This document shows, one piece after another, positions 1 through 8,910 of a stretch of DNA of 64,000 nucleotides. The stretch is from Cecembia rubra (GTDB taxonomy: Bacteria; Bacteroidota; Bacteroidia; Cytophagales; Cyclobacteriaceae), in the NCBI RefSeq assembly GCF_003014575.1, contig NZ_PYGF01000003.1, positions 62,001 to 126,000 of the forward strand. Reading direction: 5' to 3'. The notes below the pieces were generated by a model. It did not search any database, was not told the origin of the DNA, and saw nothing but the letters and a program-made list of their open reading frames with translations. Every line of letters begins with the position of its first letter. Position 1 is the stretch's first letter. Position numbers and translations under genes: made by a program.

Positions 1-236
1 AATTCACCGGTCCCTTTGGTTCCTTTTCTCGCACCATCAAATGGGAAAGTTGTAAATACAGTACCTGGTGCTCCCAGTTCATCTCCGAAATAGAAATGAT
101 ATACATCAGGGGCATCAAAGTTGATGGTTTTCTTAACCATCCTTAGACCCAAAACCCCAGTATAGAAGTCAATATTTTTTTGGGGATTGCCTGCAATGGC
201 CGTGATATGATGGATACCAGTGATAAGTGTTGCCAT
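1..236 (-). CDS. Ring-cleaving dioxygenase / glyoxalase (VOC) family protein, N-terminal part only
   Basis: The first 78 residues are readable and the rest lies outside the window. They start MATLITGIHHITAIAGNP and continue with NIDFYTGVLGLRMVKKT, which is the opening beta-alpha-beta-beta-beta unit of a vicinal-oxygen-chelate fold. The HH pair near residue 9 is the usual first metal ligand. The sequence resembles the MhqO-type proteins that act on hydroquinone or catechol compounds. It lies downstream of a YceI gene and a MarR regulator on the same strand, a grouping also known from quinone and thiol-stress regulons. The family call is firm; the substrate is inferred. Confidence 0.85.
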   Translation of the reverse strand, partial: MATLITGIHHITAIAGNPQKNIDFYTGVLGLRMVKKTINFDAPDVYHFYFGDELGAPGTVFTTFPFDGARKGTKGTGE

Positions 237-294
237 GATAATGAATTTAAGATGATTAATTTTGGTTTCAAGGTTGATTCTTAGCGGCTATTGG

Positions 295-318
295 AGGACA
301 TCTTAAAGGAGATGTCCT
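295..318 (-). other. Intercistronic hairpin between the YceI and dioxygenase genes
   Basis: AGGACATCT (295-303) pairs perfectly with AGATGTCCT (310-318) around a six-base loop. No T-run follows on the minus strand, so it is more likely an mRNA-stability or processing stem than a terminator. Flanking copies of AAGGTTG and CAACCTT could extend the structure. Confidence 0.4.
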
Positions 319-358
319 GCCAACAACCTTGCTTAATCAAATCAACCAAATCACCTGT

Positions 359-874
359 TTATTGCTTAACGAGCTGAACGTTCAAAATGATTCTTACTTG
401 ATCGGAAACTACCACACTTCCTGCCTCAGTGACAGCATTCCACATCAAACCAAATTCCTTTCTAGAAATTTTACCTTCGATTTCAAACCCTGCCTTAGTA
501 TTTCCATAAGGGTCATTGGTGACACCACCTAGATCCACTTCCAGCTCAACTGTTTTTGTGATATCCCTGATTGTCAAATCTCCTTTCAAGGTACTTCCTT
601 CTAAAACACCGGAAAATGACAATTTAGGAAACTTCTCTGCATTGAAGAAATCATCTGACTTCAAGTGACCATCTCTGTCAGATTGGTTGGTATCGATACT
701 GTTGATGTCTGCTGTAAAAGAAACCTTAGCACCATTGAAGTCATCAGAAGTAGTTTCAGCAGCTCCTTCAAACTTTCTGAAATAACCGGTCACGGTTGAA
801 ATCACTAAGTGTTTTACTTTAAATGAAATTTCGGAATGTGTTGGGTCAATAACCCATTTTGCAACTGTACTCAT
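359..874 (-). CDS. YceI family protein (lipocalin-like)
   Basis: This 171-residue protein has the YceI fold signature throughout: WVIDPTHSEISFKVKHL at the start, then FTADINSIDTNQSDRDGHLKSDDF-like and GDLTIRDITKTVELEV-like strands. YceI proteins are eight-stranded barrels that bind isoprenoid or amide-type ligands. No signal peptide is visible, so this one should be cytoplasmic, as in many Bacteroidota copies next to MarR regulators. It lies 79 bases downstream of the MarR gene and 122 bases upstream of the dioxygenase start, all on one strand. A role in electrophile or quinone stress is inferred from those neighbours. Confidence 0.9.
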   Translation of the reverse strand: MSTVAKWVIDPTHSEISFKVKHLVISTVTGYFRKFEGAAETTSDDFNGAKVSFTADINSIDTNQSDRDGHLKSDDFFNAEKFPKLSFSGVLEGSTLKGDLTIRDITKTVELEVDLGGVTNDPYGNTKAGFEIEGKISRKEFGLMWNAVTEAGSVVVSDQVRIILNVQLVKQ

Positions 875-925
875 AGTTTTAGTTTATTTGTTTTAAGTTA
901 AATTATAATCGCTATATACATTAAT

Positions 926-935
926 TGTCTATACA
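926..935. promoter_or_regulatory. Candidate MarR half-operator upstream of the YceI gene
   Basis: TGTCTATACA differs at one position from the perfect palindrome TGTATATACA found in front of the MarR gene. It lies 52 bases upstream of the YceI start. TATATACA at 913-920 may be a second degraded copy. Shared ownership by the MarR protein is an inference. Confidence 0.45.
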
Positions 936-953
936 CAAATTTGTTTAATTTTT

Positions 954-1403
954 TTACCCTCTAAGTTTATCCAAGAGAAAATTCAATTGCTCTACTTCTC
1001 CTTCACTCAATTGAACCAACTCCCTATTGAGATTATAAATAGCATTCTCTAAATTTTCAAGCACCTCAAGTCCCTTATCAGTAATCAAGATGTCTACCTG
1101 TCTTCTATCTGTTGGACATTCCTCCCTTAGTACTAGTTTTTTTTGTTTAAGCTTTTCTACCAACCTGGAAGCATTTGACATTTTGTTCAACATCCGATCC
1201 TGAATAGACGACACAGTAATGGGACTTCCATTCTGTCCCCTTAGGATACGGAGCACATTATATTGCTCTGGAGATAATCCAAAGGGCTTGAACAGATTAC
1301 TTTGCCTGGAAACAATATGACTATGGGTAAACAACAAGTTCACCACAGCTTTGTTGTATGGATCTTTGAATTCCTTTTGCTTGATCGCCTCTTCAATCTT
1401 CAT
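954..1403 (-). CDS. MarR family transcriptional regulator
   Basis: The product has 149 residues, the usual length for a MarR dimer. The winged-helix part reads LSPEQYNVLRILRGQNGSP, then SSIQDRMLNKMSNASRLVEKL (recognition helix region), then the wing with REECPTDRRQVDILITDKG. The DRRQ motif at the wing is a family hallmark. The single cysteine in the wing (REECPTD) is a possible redox sensor, but this is speculation. The palindrome TGTATATACA sits directly upstream, at its probable transcription start, which suggests self-repression. The downstream YceI and dioxygenase genes are likely targets. Confidence 0.93.
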   Translation of the reverse strand: MKIEEAIKQKEFKDPYNKAVVNLLFTHSHIVSRQSNLFKPFGLSPEQYNVLRILRGQNGSPITVSSIQDRMLNKMSNASRLVEKLKQKKLVLREECPTDRRQVDILITDKGLEVLENLENAIYNLNRELVQLSEGEVEQLNFLLDKLRG

Positions 1404-1427
1404 AAGATAACCTACTTATGCATTTAA

Positions 1428-1447
1428 TGTATATACACGCAAATGTA
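1428..1447 (-). promoter_or_regulatory. Candidate MarR promoter and operator
   Basis: Read on the minus strand, TACATTTG (1440-1447) matches the Bacteroidota -7 box TAnnTTTG. The perfect palindrome TGTATATACA (1428-1437) follows two bases later, where the transcript should begin. A TTTC (1467-1470) lies 19 bases upstream of the -7 box as an imperfect -33 box. A repressor bound here would block initiation. Confidence 0.5.
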
Positions 1448-1494
1448 CGCTAAAGTTCCAATTATTGAAAATTTTTACAATTTTTTTTTAATAA

Positions 1495-2298
1495 TCAGGA
1501 TAATTGATCCAACCATTCCCTGATAAGCTTATTTATTTCATCAGGTTTTTCAATGCAGCTGCTATGGCCTGCCCCCGGAACCATATGGAGCACCGCATTG
1601 GGAATGGACATTTGTATGAATTTTGCTTTTTCGGGTTTTGTTGCCACGTCCTCATCCCCTACAACCACCATGGTAGGACATTGAATGCTACGGATTTCTT
1701 CTTCTACTCCTTTTCTGAAAATTACTGCTTCAACAGATTTAGTAATGGATCTTTTATTTGATTGAAGTTCATTTAGCCACTTTTTGTATGCTTCTTTATT
1801 TTTGGGGTTCTCCAACCAACTTTGGGCAAACATGATTTTCATAACTTCCTTGGCAACTTTGGGAATCACGCCAAACCATTTTACAATACCGTTCAGAAAT
1901 TTATATTTGGGTAAATTTTCCACCGGTTCGGGATTAGCAGAAGTTTCTAAAAGGATAAGACTTTTGATTTTATCCGGATATCTGGCTGCCAAACGCATGC
2001 CTACAAAGCCCCCCATAGAAAGTCCAACAAAATGGACTGGCTTGCAGGCGACTTTGTCAATCAATTCTAACGCGTCTTGCGTCAATAAATCCATATCATA
2101 GGGTCCATCTGGTACTTCGGATTGTCCCTGGCCCCTATGGTCATAGGCTATAACCGTGTATTTTTTTTTCAGGAATTCGATTTGTTCCAAAAACATTTTG
2201 TGACTCCACAACAGTCCATGGGCGAATACGATTGTCTCAGGCCCATTACCTTCCTTGACATAGAAAATTTTGGCGTTATTGATCTGAATGTATGGCAT
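1495..2298 (-). CDS. Alpha/beta-fold hydrolase
   Basis: A 267-residue single-domain hydrolase. Visible parts are the oxyanion segment FAHGLLWSH (about 25-33), the nucleophile elbow GLSMGG with Ser94, a probable acid at Asp215 or Asp217 in VVGDEDVAT, and the catalytic histidine at about 245 in GAGHSS. The order and spacing are standard for the 3-oxoadipate enol-lactonase / epoxide hydrolase branch. No signal peptide is present. It lies on the same strand as the MarR cluster but 92 bases upstream of it, so it may be a separate unit. The substrate cannot be read from the sequence. Confidence 0.9.
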   Translation of the reverse strand: MPYIQINNAKIFYVKEGNGPETIVFAHGLLWSHKMFLEQIEFLKKKYTVIAYDHRGQGQSEVPDGPYDMDLLTQDALELIDKVACKPVHFVGLSMGGFVGMRLAARYPDKIKSLILLETSANPEPVENLPKYKFLNGIVKWFGVIPKVAKEVMKIMFAQSWLENPKNKEAYKKWLNELQSNKRSITKSVEAVIFRKGVEEEIRSIQCPTMVVVGDEDVATKPEKAKFIQMSIPNAVLHMVPGAGHSSCIEKPDEINKLIREWLDQLS

Positions 2299-2445
2299 AA
2301 CACTTTCTAATCTAAACTTTTCGCAAAAGTTAATTTATTCTCAATGATTACCGGATTTCCAAATTTACCGCTGTCAGGTTTTCACTCCCGAACCTAGAAA
2401 CCCTGGTTTCAAATTAAGCAACCCACTATTTTTCCTATTTTCTTA

Positions 2446-4038
2446 CTACCAATCCAATCCGGGTTGCTTCAACTTCCTGGATGCTTCCCTGGCCTTGTGC
2501 TGGTTTACAATTGTACGTACATCTTCCAAGAGTTGTTTGGCATCATAAATAATTCCATCTTTCACGGTAAATTTTACGCCACCGACCCTTACCGGTTCGT
2601 TGCCATCATTTATCCTGATAGCCCCTGTTCCATACAATACCTTTAGGTTCTGAAGCGGGTTTTCTTCCAAAATCACAAAATCAGCCAGCTTCCCCACTTC
2701 TACTGAACCGATTTCCTTATCCCTACCAATGGCCTCTGCTGCCTTCAAGGTCGAAGCCCTGATCACCTCTAATGGGTGAAATCCAGCTTCTCTAAGCAAT
2801 TCCATTTCCCTGATGTAAGCAAATCCAAACAATTGATAAATGAATCCGGAATCTGATCCAGTGACTACCCTTCCTCCCCTATTTTTGTATTCATTTATAA
2901 AGGTCATCCACAAACGGTAATTCTCCTTCCATTGAATTTCCTCCTCTGTCGTCCAATCAAACCAATAGGACCCATGGGATTCTCTGTTAGGGCTGTAAAA
3001 TCTCCACAAAGAAGGCAAGGTATATTCATCATGCCACTCTGCTCTACGGGCCCTCATCAGATCCCTATTGGCTTCATATATATTGAAAGTTGGTACAATG
3101 GTAAAATCAAGATCCAACAACTCCTGCATCACTTTATTCCAATGGTCTGAATAGGGAGGCGCAGCCTGTCTCCACAGCTTTCCTGCTTCAGCAAAGCGAT
3201 GCTGTTCATTTTGATAATTGTAATCCAAACGGTAATCTTGTATGGTTCTGTCTTCAAACAAAGCCTCTGGAAGACCATACCAGTGCTCCATGGTGGTCAG
3301 GCCTGCTCTTGCCGAATGTAGCACATTCCATCTTGCCACATCCATTTGGGCGTGATGCATAGCAGATCTAAGCCCAATCCTCTTATTCTCCTCCAGCGCT
3401 GCCTGCATCACCTCCGGTTTGGCCCCAAAAAACTTGATACCATCTCCACCTTTTCTTTTGTTGTCATTGACCCAAGCTATAGCTTCCTCTGCATTGGAAA
3501 TTGGTCTGAAAGCCCCCTGTCCAAAAACAGTATAAGCCAATAACCTTGGCGCCGTGATAGCATTGGTCGAAGATTTTCTTTTCTGGTCCAAGACCCAGTC
3601 CAATCCATTACCTGCAGCAGGATCCCTGACCGTGGTTATTCCATGTGACATCCAGAGTTTGAAAACATATTCAGCTGGTGTTCCCTGTCCGGTACCACCA
3701 ATATGCCCGTGCATATCAATAAACCCAGGTAACAGGTAATGCCCTTCCAGGTCCATCACTTTATCATTAGCTCCGGCTTGGGGCCTTCTATCTTCCTTGA
3801 TCGGTAATCCTGGATAACCCACCACCCGTACTTCTGTAATCTTGTTTTTCTCTACCACAATATCCACAGGCCCAATGGGAGGCGCACCAGTACCATCAAT
3901 TAAGGTCACCCCCCGTATGATCAGTTTATTAAAAGGTCCCTCTCCTTCTTTTCTATCTGGAGCAGGCATAATCTGGGAAAAGGCAACAAAAGGAAAGGCC
4001 ATCAGGCCCAAAAACAGCAAGATCAAGGATTTCTTCAT
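2446..4038 (-). CDS. Exported amidohydrolase family protein
   Basis: The 530-residue product begins with a signal peptide (MKKSLILLFLGLMAFPFVAFSQ), so it works in the periplasm. It has the amidohydrolase layout: a small beta-domain with IIRGVTLIDGTGAPP, then the metal motif GFIDMHGH with His110 and His112, then a TIM barrel with TMEHW, an acidic GSDSGFIY motif near the end, and the closing GSVEVGKLADFVILEENPL segment. It resembles the periplasmic imidazolonepropionase-like amidohydrolases common in Bacteroidota. The substrate is unknown. It is monocistronic, with a terminator-like hairpin from the preceding gene 5' of it. Confidence 0.9.
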   Translation of the reverse strand: MKKSLILLFLGLMAFPFVAFSQIMPAPDRKEGEGPFNKLIIRGVTLIDGTGAPPIGPVDIVVEKNKITEVRVVGYPGLPIKEDRRPQAGANDKVMDLEGHYLLPGFIDMHGHIGGTGQGTPAEYVFKLWMSHGITTVRDPAAGNGLDWVLDQKRKSSTNAITAPRLLAYTVFGQGAFRPISNAEEAIAWVNDNKRKGGDGIKFFGAKPEVMQAALEENKRIGLRSAMHHAQMDVARWNVLHSARAGLTTMEHWYGLPEALFEDRTIQDYRLDYNYQNEQHRFAEAGKLWRQAAPPYSDHWNKVMQELLDLDFTIVPTFNIYEANRDLMRARRAEWHDEYTLPSLWRFYSPNRESHGSYWFDWTTEEEIQWKENYRLWMTFINEYKNRGGRVVTGSDSGFIYQLFGFAYIREMELLREAGFHPLEVIRASTLKAAEAIGRDKEIGSVEVGKLADFVILEENPLQNLKVLYGTGAIRINDGNEPVRVGGVKFTVKDGIIYDAKQLLEDVRTIVNQHKAREASRKLKQPGLDW

Positions 4039-4085
4039 AGGAGACAGGTGGTTATTAGGCTTAAAATACTGATTTCACAGGTAAT

Positions 4086-4120
4086 AAAAAAACCGCTAAT
4101 CCCAATTCAGGAAAAAGCGG
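4086..4120 (-). terminator. Terminator after the small barrel-like protein gene
   Basis: CCGCT (4093-4097) and AGCGG (4116-4120) form a stem with a nested TCC/GGA pair. On the minus strand it is followed by seven T residues. It lies just downstream of the gene ending at 4151. Confidence 0.6.
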
Positions 4121-4150
4121 ACCAAACAAAATTCAACCTTTGCTTTTAGC

Positions 4151-4603
4151 TTAGCGGAAGGTGTATCGTAAACCCAAATTTGCTCTCAGGTTGAAATAGG
4201 ATTCCACAAATACATTGGGGGTGGCCTCCATCAAAAAGGCAAGCTGCCTGTGGTTTTCAAAGGGCTTGATGGTAAAACCTAAAGGAATACCTACCCTAAA
4301 ATCATCACTTTCGAAGTAAGCTCCCACCATGAAACCCATGTGAAAATTGAACCACTCCTCACGTACCAGGTTTCTGTGGAATAAAGCCTCAATCCCAAAT
4401 GGACTGTCCAGCATATCATTGGCACCAAACCTCAACTCCCCAAAGTACTTCTGCTCAATATCGGTCCCAATCGCTACTTGCCCTTTAAGACCAGAATAAT
4501 AAACACCCGCATGAACCGGTACAATTTTACTTTGTGCCTGCACCTGAATACAAAACAATACTGAAAAAACAACAATTAACAAAAACCGAAATCTTATACG
4601 CAT
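4151..4603 (-). CDS. Small exported protein, possibly an outer-membrane barrel, function unknown
   Basis: A 150-residue product with a clear signal peptide (FRFLLIVVFSVLFCIQVQAQ, cut after QAQ). The mature part is made of alternating hydrophobic strands with many glycines and aromatics, such as VHAGVYYSGLKGQVAIGTD, FHMGFMVGAYFE and LRANLGLRYTFR, which looks like a small beta-barrel. It ends one residue after an aromatic rather than on it. No family was recognised. It is on the same strand as, but separate from, its neighbours. Confidence 0.65.
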   Translation of the reverse strand: MRIRFRFLLIVVFSVLFCIQVQAQSKIVPVHAGVYYSGLKGQVAIGTDIEQKYFGELRFGANDMLDSPFGIEALFHRNLVREEWFNFHMGFMVGAYFESDDFRVGIPLGFTIKPFENHRQLAFLMEATPNVFVESYFNLRANLGLRYTFR

Positions 4604-4695
4604 ATTTTATTTCAATGATGATATACGAAGATAATAGTTTTTTCAAGAATCTAACTATATCAGAAGAATGATTAGCTTTCTTTTTATGAACATGC

Positions 4696-7218
4696 TTAAT
4701 TCCCTCTCAATATTTCCATCGGAGCCATTTTAATGATTTTCCTCCCATTGAGCCAGCCAAGTATTACTGTCAATAACGTAATAGACAAATAAATCATCAA
4801 AGCCTCCTCATAAGCTCCTCTAAAAGGCAACTCAAAGACAAATCGGCTCAATAAAAAAGTTGCTAAGAATGAAAGCAAAATACCGCTCAATGAAGCCAGG
4901 GAACCCAAAAAGAAATACTCCAATGTATTGATTTTGCTGACTGTTCCGCTACTCGCCCCTATAGTTCTCAACAATATACTCTCTCGCATCCTTTGGTATT
5001 TACTGATAATCAAGGAAGAAATCAACACCAAAATACCAGTCACAATGCTGAAAAAGGCCATAAATTGAATCACAAAACTGATTTTTCCAAGAATCTCTTC
5101 GAGTGTTTCTACAATTGTCCCCAAATTGATCACCGAAATATTGGGATATTCCCGAACTACTTCTGCCTGTACATCTGCTGCCTGTCTGTCGTTTTTGGTT
5201 TTGGTGATCAACACATGGAATTTAGGAGCGTTATTCAGCACATTTTCCGGAAAAAGAACCAGAAAGTTGGTTGAAACCTGATTAAATTTTACATCCCTGA
5301 GACTACCCACATAGGTTTTGATGGGCCTACCCTGAACATTGAAAATAATCTCATCTCCCAATTTGATTCCTGTCCTCATGGCATAGCCCTGATCCACTGA
5401 AACAAAAACGGAATCACCTGATTGCTTAACTTGTTTCAATTCCCCTCTGACAAGGCGCTCCGAACTGATCAAAGTATCGCGATAAGTTACCCTGAACTCC
5501 CTGTTATAAAGTCCACGGGATTTTCTTTGATCCTCTGGCAAAGTATCATTGGTTTTTTTGGTGAGTCCATTGATTGATTCCAAACCCATGGTCACTATAG
5601 GGACTTGCTGCAAAATAGGAAGCCCATTGGATTTGATTTTTTCAGCAACTGCCTCGATTTGATGGCTCTGAATATCAAAAAGTAACATATTGGGCTGATC
5701 CTCTTTGTCTGCAAACTTGGCCTCATCCAATAATTGATTTTGTACAAAAAACAAAGTACTGATCATTGCTGTGCCCAAGCCAATGGTAGCAATCAAAGAA
5801 ACGGTCTGATTGTTAGGCCGGTACAAGTTGGCAAGTGATTGTCTTATTGTATACCGCAAACTGACAGGAAGTGACCTTTTTATAAGCCACATGATACCCA
5901 ATGCCACTGACCATAAGGCGAGAAAGGCCAAGATAACGAATCCCGTAAAGCCTAAGGCTTCTTTCCAGCCTTTGAGCAAATAAAAACTAAAAGCAAATAC
6001 AAAAAGGACAATCCCTCCAATTACCCCCCATCTCCAAACATCCTTCTTAATGCTGGTATCTCCTTCCTCTGGCCTCAAAGTAGCCATGGGTGAAACTTTC
6101 CTGATTTTCAATAATGGTAATAGTGCAAAAAGCAAGGCAACCAAAATCCCTGTCAGTATACCAAAGGCAACACTCTTCCATGAAACCTGAACAGTCACAT
6201 CTAAAGGAAGAAAATCGGCAAAAACCACTGGCAGGACAAACTGCAAAATTGAACCCAAAAATGCCCCAAACAAGGCGCCCATTAATCCCATGATGAGAAT
6301 TTGAAACAAATAGATAGCAATAGCTGTCCCAGCAGATACGCCCAGACACCTTAAAACTGCCACAGAAGGCAATTTTTCCTTGACAAATACATTCACGGCA
6401 CTGGCTACACCTACACTACCCAAAAGCAGGGCAATAAAGGCTACCAAACTCAGGAAATTGGACAGGTTTTCAAAGGACCGCCCCGTCTGTCGCTTGCGGT
6501 CCTCCATAGTATCCGCATCGATCTTTTGATCCTCCCAACTAGCCTCATTTTGCTTTACTAAGGCATCTACATCCACCCCTTCCTCGAAAAGGTAATAGCG
6601 CTGATACCGAAGTCTGCTGCCGTACTGCACCAATCCCGTCTCCTCCAAATATGCCATGGGAATATAGACCGCAGGCGCTACAGTAGCAGTGATTCCACTT
6701 TGCCCAGGGACTTTTTGGAGTTCCCCTTCGATCATGAAAGTGAGATTGCCCACTTTTATACTGTCCCCTACCTGAGCATTGAACTGTGCCATCAGGAGTT
6801 TTTCGACCAATGCCTTTCTTCCCCCTGCTCGAAAAGTAGCCTCTGCCTCCACCGGTTTGGTTTCCAGTTTCCCGTAGTAAGGAAACTCCCCTTCCAATGC
6901 CCTAACCTGGGTCAACCGGCTTTCACCTGTGGCCGGGAATACCACCATACTGGCAAAATTGACCTCATTGGCTACCTGTAAAGCTAAAGTATCCGGGCCT
7001 TGGGCACCCATTGGACTACTTTTGCTGAGCACCAGATCTGCGCCCACCAACTCCTTGGATTGCTGATCAATACCCTTTTTAAGGTTTTCTCCAAATGAAC
7101 TTATCGCCACCAATGCTGCAATCCCCACCACCATGGATGAAGTAAAAAGCAGCAGCCTTGAGAAATTCTTCCTGAAATCCCTGAAGGCCATTTTGACTAT
7201 CCAGGAAAAATCAAACAT
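4696..7218 (-). CDS. ABC transporter permease, YbbP/FtsX-LolCE type
   Basis: The best start is ATG at 7218, six bases after a strong AGGAGG. This gives 840 residues and an 8-base overlap with the stop of the ATPase gene; an upstream ATG at 7290 would run deep into that gene. The protein opens with FRDFRKNFSRLLLFTSSMVVGIAAL (first membrane helix), followed by a large periplasmic domain. It then has FtsX-like helix groups around LSLVAFIALLLGSVGVASAV and at the end around FMAFFSIVTGILVLISSLII. Two FtsX units in one chain is the YbbP arrangement. YbbAP-type systems are thought to extract lipids or hydrophobic molecules and to work beside TesA, which is also adjacent here. Confidence 0.88.
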   Translation of the reverse strand: MFDFSWIVKMAFRDFRKNFSRLLLFTSSMVVGIAALVAISSFGENLKKGIDQQSKELVGADLVLSKSSPMGAQGPDTLALQVANEVNFASMVVFPATGESRLTQVRALEGEFPYYGKLETKPVEAEATFRAGGRKALVEKLLMAQFNAQVGDSIKVGNLTFMIEGELQKVPGQSGITATVAPAVYIPMAYLEETGLVQYGSRLRYQRYYLFEEGVDVDALVKQNEASWEDQKIDADTMEDRKRQTGRSFENLSNFLSLVAFIALLLGSVGVASAVNVFVKEKLPSVAVLRCLGVSAGTAIAIYLFQILIMGLMGALFGAFLGSILQFVLPVVFADFLPLDVTVQVSWKSVAFGILTGILVALLFALLPLLKIRKVSPMATLRPEEGDTSIKKDVWRWGVIGGIVLFVFAFSFYLLKGWKEALGFTGFVILAFLALWSVALGIMWLIKRSLPVSLRYTIRQSLANLYRPNNQTVSLIATIGLGTAMISTLFFVQNQLLDEAKFADKEDQPNMLLFDIQSHQIEAVAEKIKSNGLPILQQVPIVTMGLESINGLTKKTNDTLPEDQRKSRGLYNREFRVTYRDTLISSERLVRGELKQVKQSGDSVFVSVDQGYAMRTGIKLGDEIIFNVQGRPIKTYVGSLRDVKFNQVSTNFLVLFPENVLNNAPKFHVLITKTKNDRQAADVQAEVVREYPNISVINLGTIVETLEEILGKISFVIQFMAFFSIVTGILVLISSLIISKYQRMRESILLRTIGASSGTVSKINTLEYFFLGSLASLSGILLSFLATFLLSRFVFELPFRGAYEEALMIYLSITLLTVILGWLNGRKIIKMAPMEILRGN

Positions 7219-7888
7219 GGGTATCCTCCTGTATTCTTCCTCCGCGGATCTGGATGATTCTTTTGGTCCTTTTGGCCAGTTCAGGATCATGTGTGACCAA
7301 CACCAAAGTAGTACCCTGCTCCTTATTCAGCTCAAAAATCAAGTCCTCAATCATTTCCCCAGTTTCTGTATCCAGATTTCCAGTTGGTTCATCGGCAAAA
7401 AGAATTTTGGGCTCATTGGCAAATGCCCTTGCTATAGAAACCCTCTGCTGCTCCCCTCCTGAAAGTTGTGTTGGATAATGGGTCAACCTGTCACCCAAAC
7501 CAACTTTTTCCAAAAGAGCGGAAGCCTTTTCCCTGGCATCTTTTCGTTTCTTAAGTTCAAGTGGTACCATGACATTTTCCAAGGCGGTCAAGGTGGGCAA
7601 GAGCTGGAAATTTTGAAAAATAAAACCCACATACTTATTCCTGACAGCTGCCCTTTGGTCCTCAGAGAGTTTTTCAAAAGCATTGCCATTTAATATAACA
7701 GACCCTTCCGTAGCAGAATCCAAACCAGCACAGAGTCCCAGCAGGGTAGTTTTACCACTGCCTGAAGGCCCTACAATTGCAAGGCTTTCTCCTGCTTCAA
7801 TATCAAAGTTGACACTGTCCAATACAGTGAGTTTTCTGCTTCCACTCTGATAGGTCTTGGAAACTTTTTTTACACTTAAAATGCTCAT
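7211..7888 (-). CDS. ABC transporter ATP-binding protein, YbbA/LolD type
   Basis: From ATG 7888 the protein has 225 residues (MSILSVKKVSKTYQSGSRKL); the longer reading from 7924 adds a stretch unlike the family. It has Walker A GPSGSGKTT, the Q-loop region NFQLLPTLTALENVMVPL, signature LSGGEQQR, Walker B ILFADEPTGNLD and the switch histidine in LVTHD. These match the LolD/MacB/YbbA group that drives FtsX-type permeases rather than classical importers. Its 3' end overlaps the permease start, so the two are translationally coupled. The divergent TesA-like gene shares its upstream region. Confidence 0.93.
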   Translation of the reverse strand: MSILSVKKVSKTYQSGSRKLTVLDSVNFDIEAGESLAIVGPSGSGKTTLLGLCAGLDSATEGSVILNGNAFEKLSEDQRAAVRNKYVGFIFQNFQLLPTLTALENVMVPLELKKRKDAREKASALLEKVGLGDRLTHYPTQLSGGEQQRVSIARAFANEPKILFADEPTGNLDTETGEMIEDLIFELNKEQGTTLVLVTHDPELAKRTKRIIQIRGGRIQEDTHV

Positions 7889-7982
7889 GAAATGATGTAA
7901 TATTCTGATTTTTGGAAATAACAATTTGAAACGGATAAAAGGTTTATTCCGTTGGAAATAAAGATAACAGGAAAGGACGAGC

Positions 7983-8015
7983 TTTGTCTCTTTTGCTACG
8001 AAAATTGTAAATTTG
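7983..8015 (+). promoter_or_regulatory. Candidate promoter of the TesA-like esterase gene
   Basis: TTTG at 7983-7986 and TAAATTTG at 8008-8015 are separated by 21 bases. They match the Bacteroidota -33/-7 consensus and lie about 60 bases before the chosen start codon at 8078. Confidence 0.5.
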
Positions 8016-8077
8016 AGAAGAAACCGTAAAAAAGGTTTCCATCAGCAATGCAAACTCCATTCACAATAGCACAAACC

Positions 8078-8746
8078 ATGATTAGAAAAATTTCGATCCT
8101 TGTGATACTGGCCACGGCCATTTTTTCATGCTCATCACCCAAAGAAGAAAAATCCGCTGAAGTAACTGCAGTCCAAGAGACTGTTGATGAAGGTCCAAAA
8201 AAATTGATTCTTTTTTACGGCAACAGCCTGACCGCCGGCTATGGCATTGATGCAGAAGATGCTTTTCCCGGATTGGTACAGCACACCATCGACAGCCTGG
8301 ATTTAAATTATAAAGTCATCAATGGGGGGCTTAGCGGAGATACTTCTGCAAGCGGACTCACCAGGTTGGATTGGTTCCTGGAAGAAGAACCTGCCATTTT
8401 TGTCCTGGAACTTGGAGCAAATGACGGCCTGAGGGGGATAAGCCTTAGCGAAACCAAAAGCAACCTCAAAGCCATTATCCAAAAGGTAAAGAATAAATAT
8501 CCTGAAACCATCATTCTATTGGCAGGAATGCAGATTCCACCTAACATGGGACCTGAATACATCAATGAATTTGAGCAAATGTACCCTGACATCTCCAAAG
8601 AGGAAAATGTCCCACTGATTCCTTTTCTGCTAGAGGGTGTGGCAGGTAATCCGGACCTAAATTTACCGGATGGTATTCATCCCACTGAGGAAGGACACCG
8701 TATTGTCTTCACTACAGTCTGGGAACATTTAGTAAAATTAATCTGA
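8078..8746 (+). CDS. TesA-like SGNH/GDSL arylesterase lipoprotein
   Basis: Starting at ATG 8078, the 222-residue product has a lipoprotein signal ending TAIFSC, with Cys18 as the acylation site. The first ATG (8048) would add ten polar residues before the signal and is less likely. SGNH blocks are clear: FYGNSLTAGYG with the nucleophile Ser50, the Gly block, GAND, and DGIHPTEEGH with Asp198 and His201. The sequence is closest in style to TesA acyl-CoA thioesterase I / arylesterase. It is divergent from the YbbA-like ATPase, as tesA is in E. coli. Lipid anchoring in the periplasm differs from the soluble periplasmic E. coli enzyme. Confidence 0.9.
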   Translation: MIRKISILVILATAIFSCSSPKEEKSAEVTAVQETVDEGPKKLILFYGNSLTAGYGIDAEDAFPGLVQHTIDSLDLNYKVINGGLSGDTSASGLTRLDWFLEEEPAIFVLELGANDGLRGISLSETKSNLKAIIQKVKNKYPETIILLAGMQIPPNMGPEYINEFEQMYPDISKEENVPLIPFLLEGVAGNPDLNLPDGIHPTEEGHRIVFTTVWEHLVKLI

Positions 8747-8910
8747 TGGAAAAAGCAACTCAAAAAGTTTAATATACACTATAATAACTTGACTTTTTCT
8801 GCCTTTCATGCTGCATGGATTGGCTTTAAATCATCTATTTTTTTTCTACTGTTTGAATTCAATGATTTTTTTACAAAATTGTAATACGAAAGTCGAAAAT
8901 TTTGTAAAAC

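Noticed and set aside
7219-7290. N-terminal extension of the permease ORF from ATG 7290
   Set aside because: It lies inside the ATPase gene in another frame; ATG 7218 has a strong AGGAGG and fits the family start.
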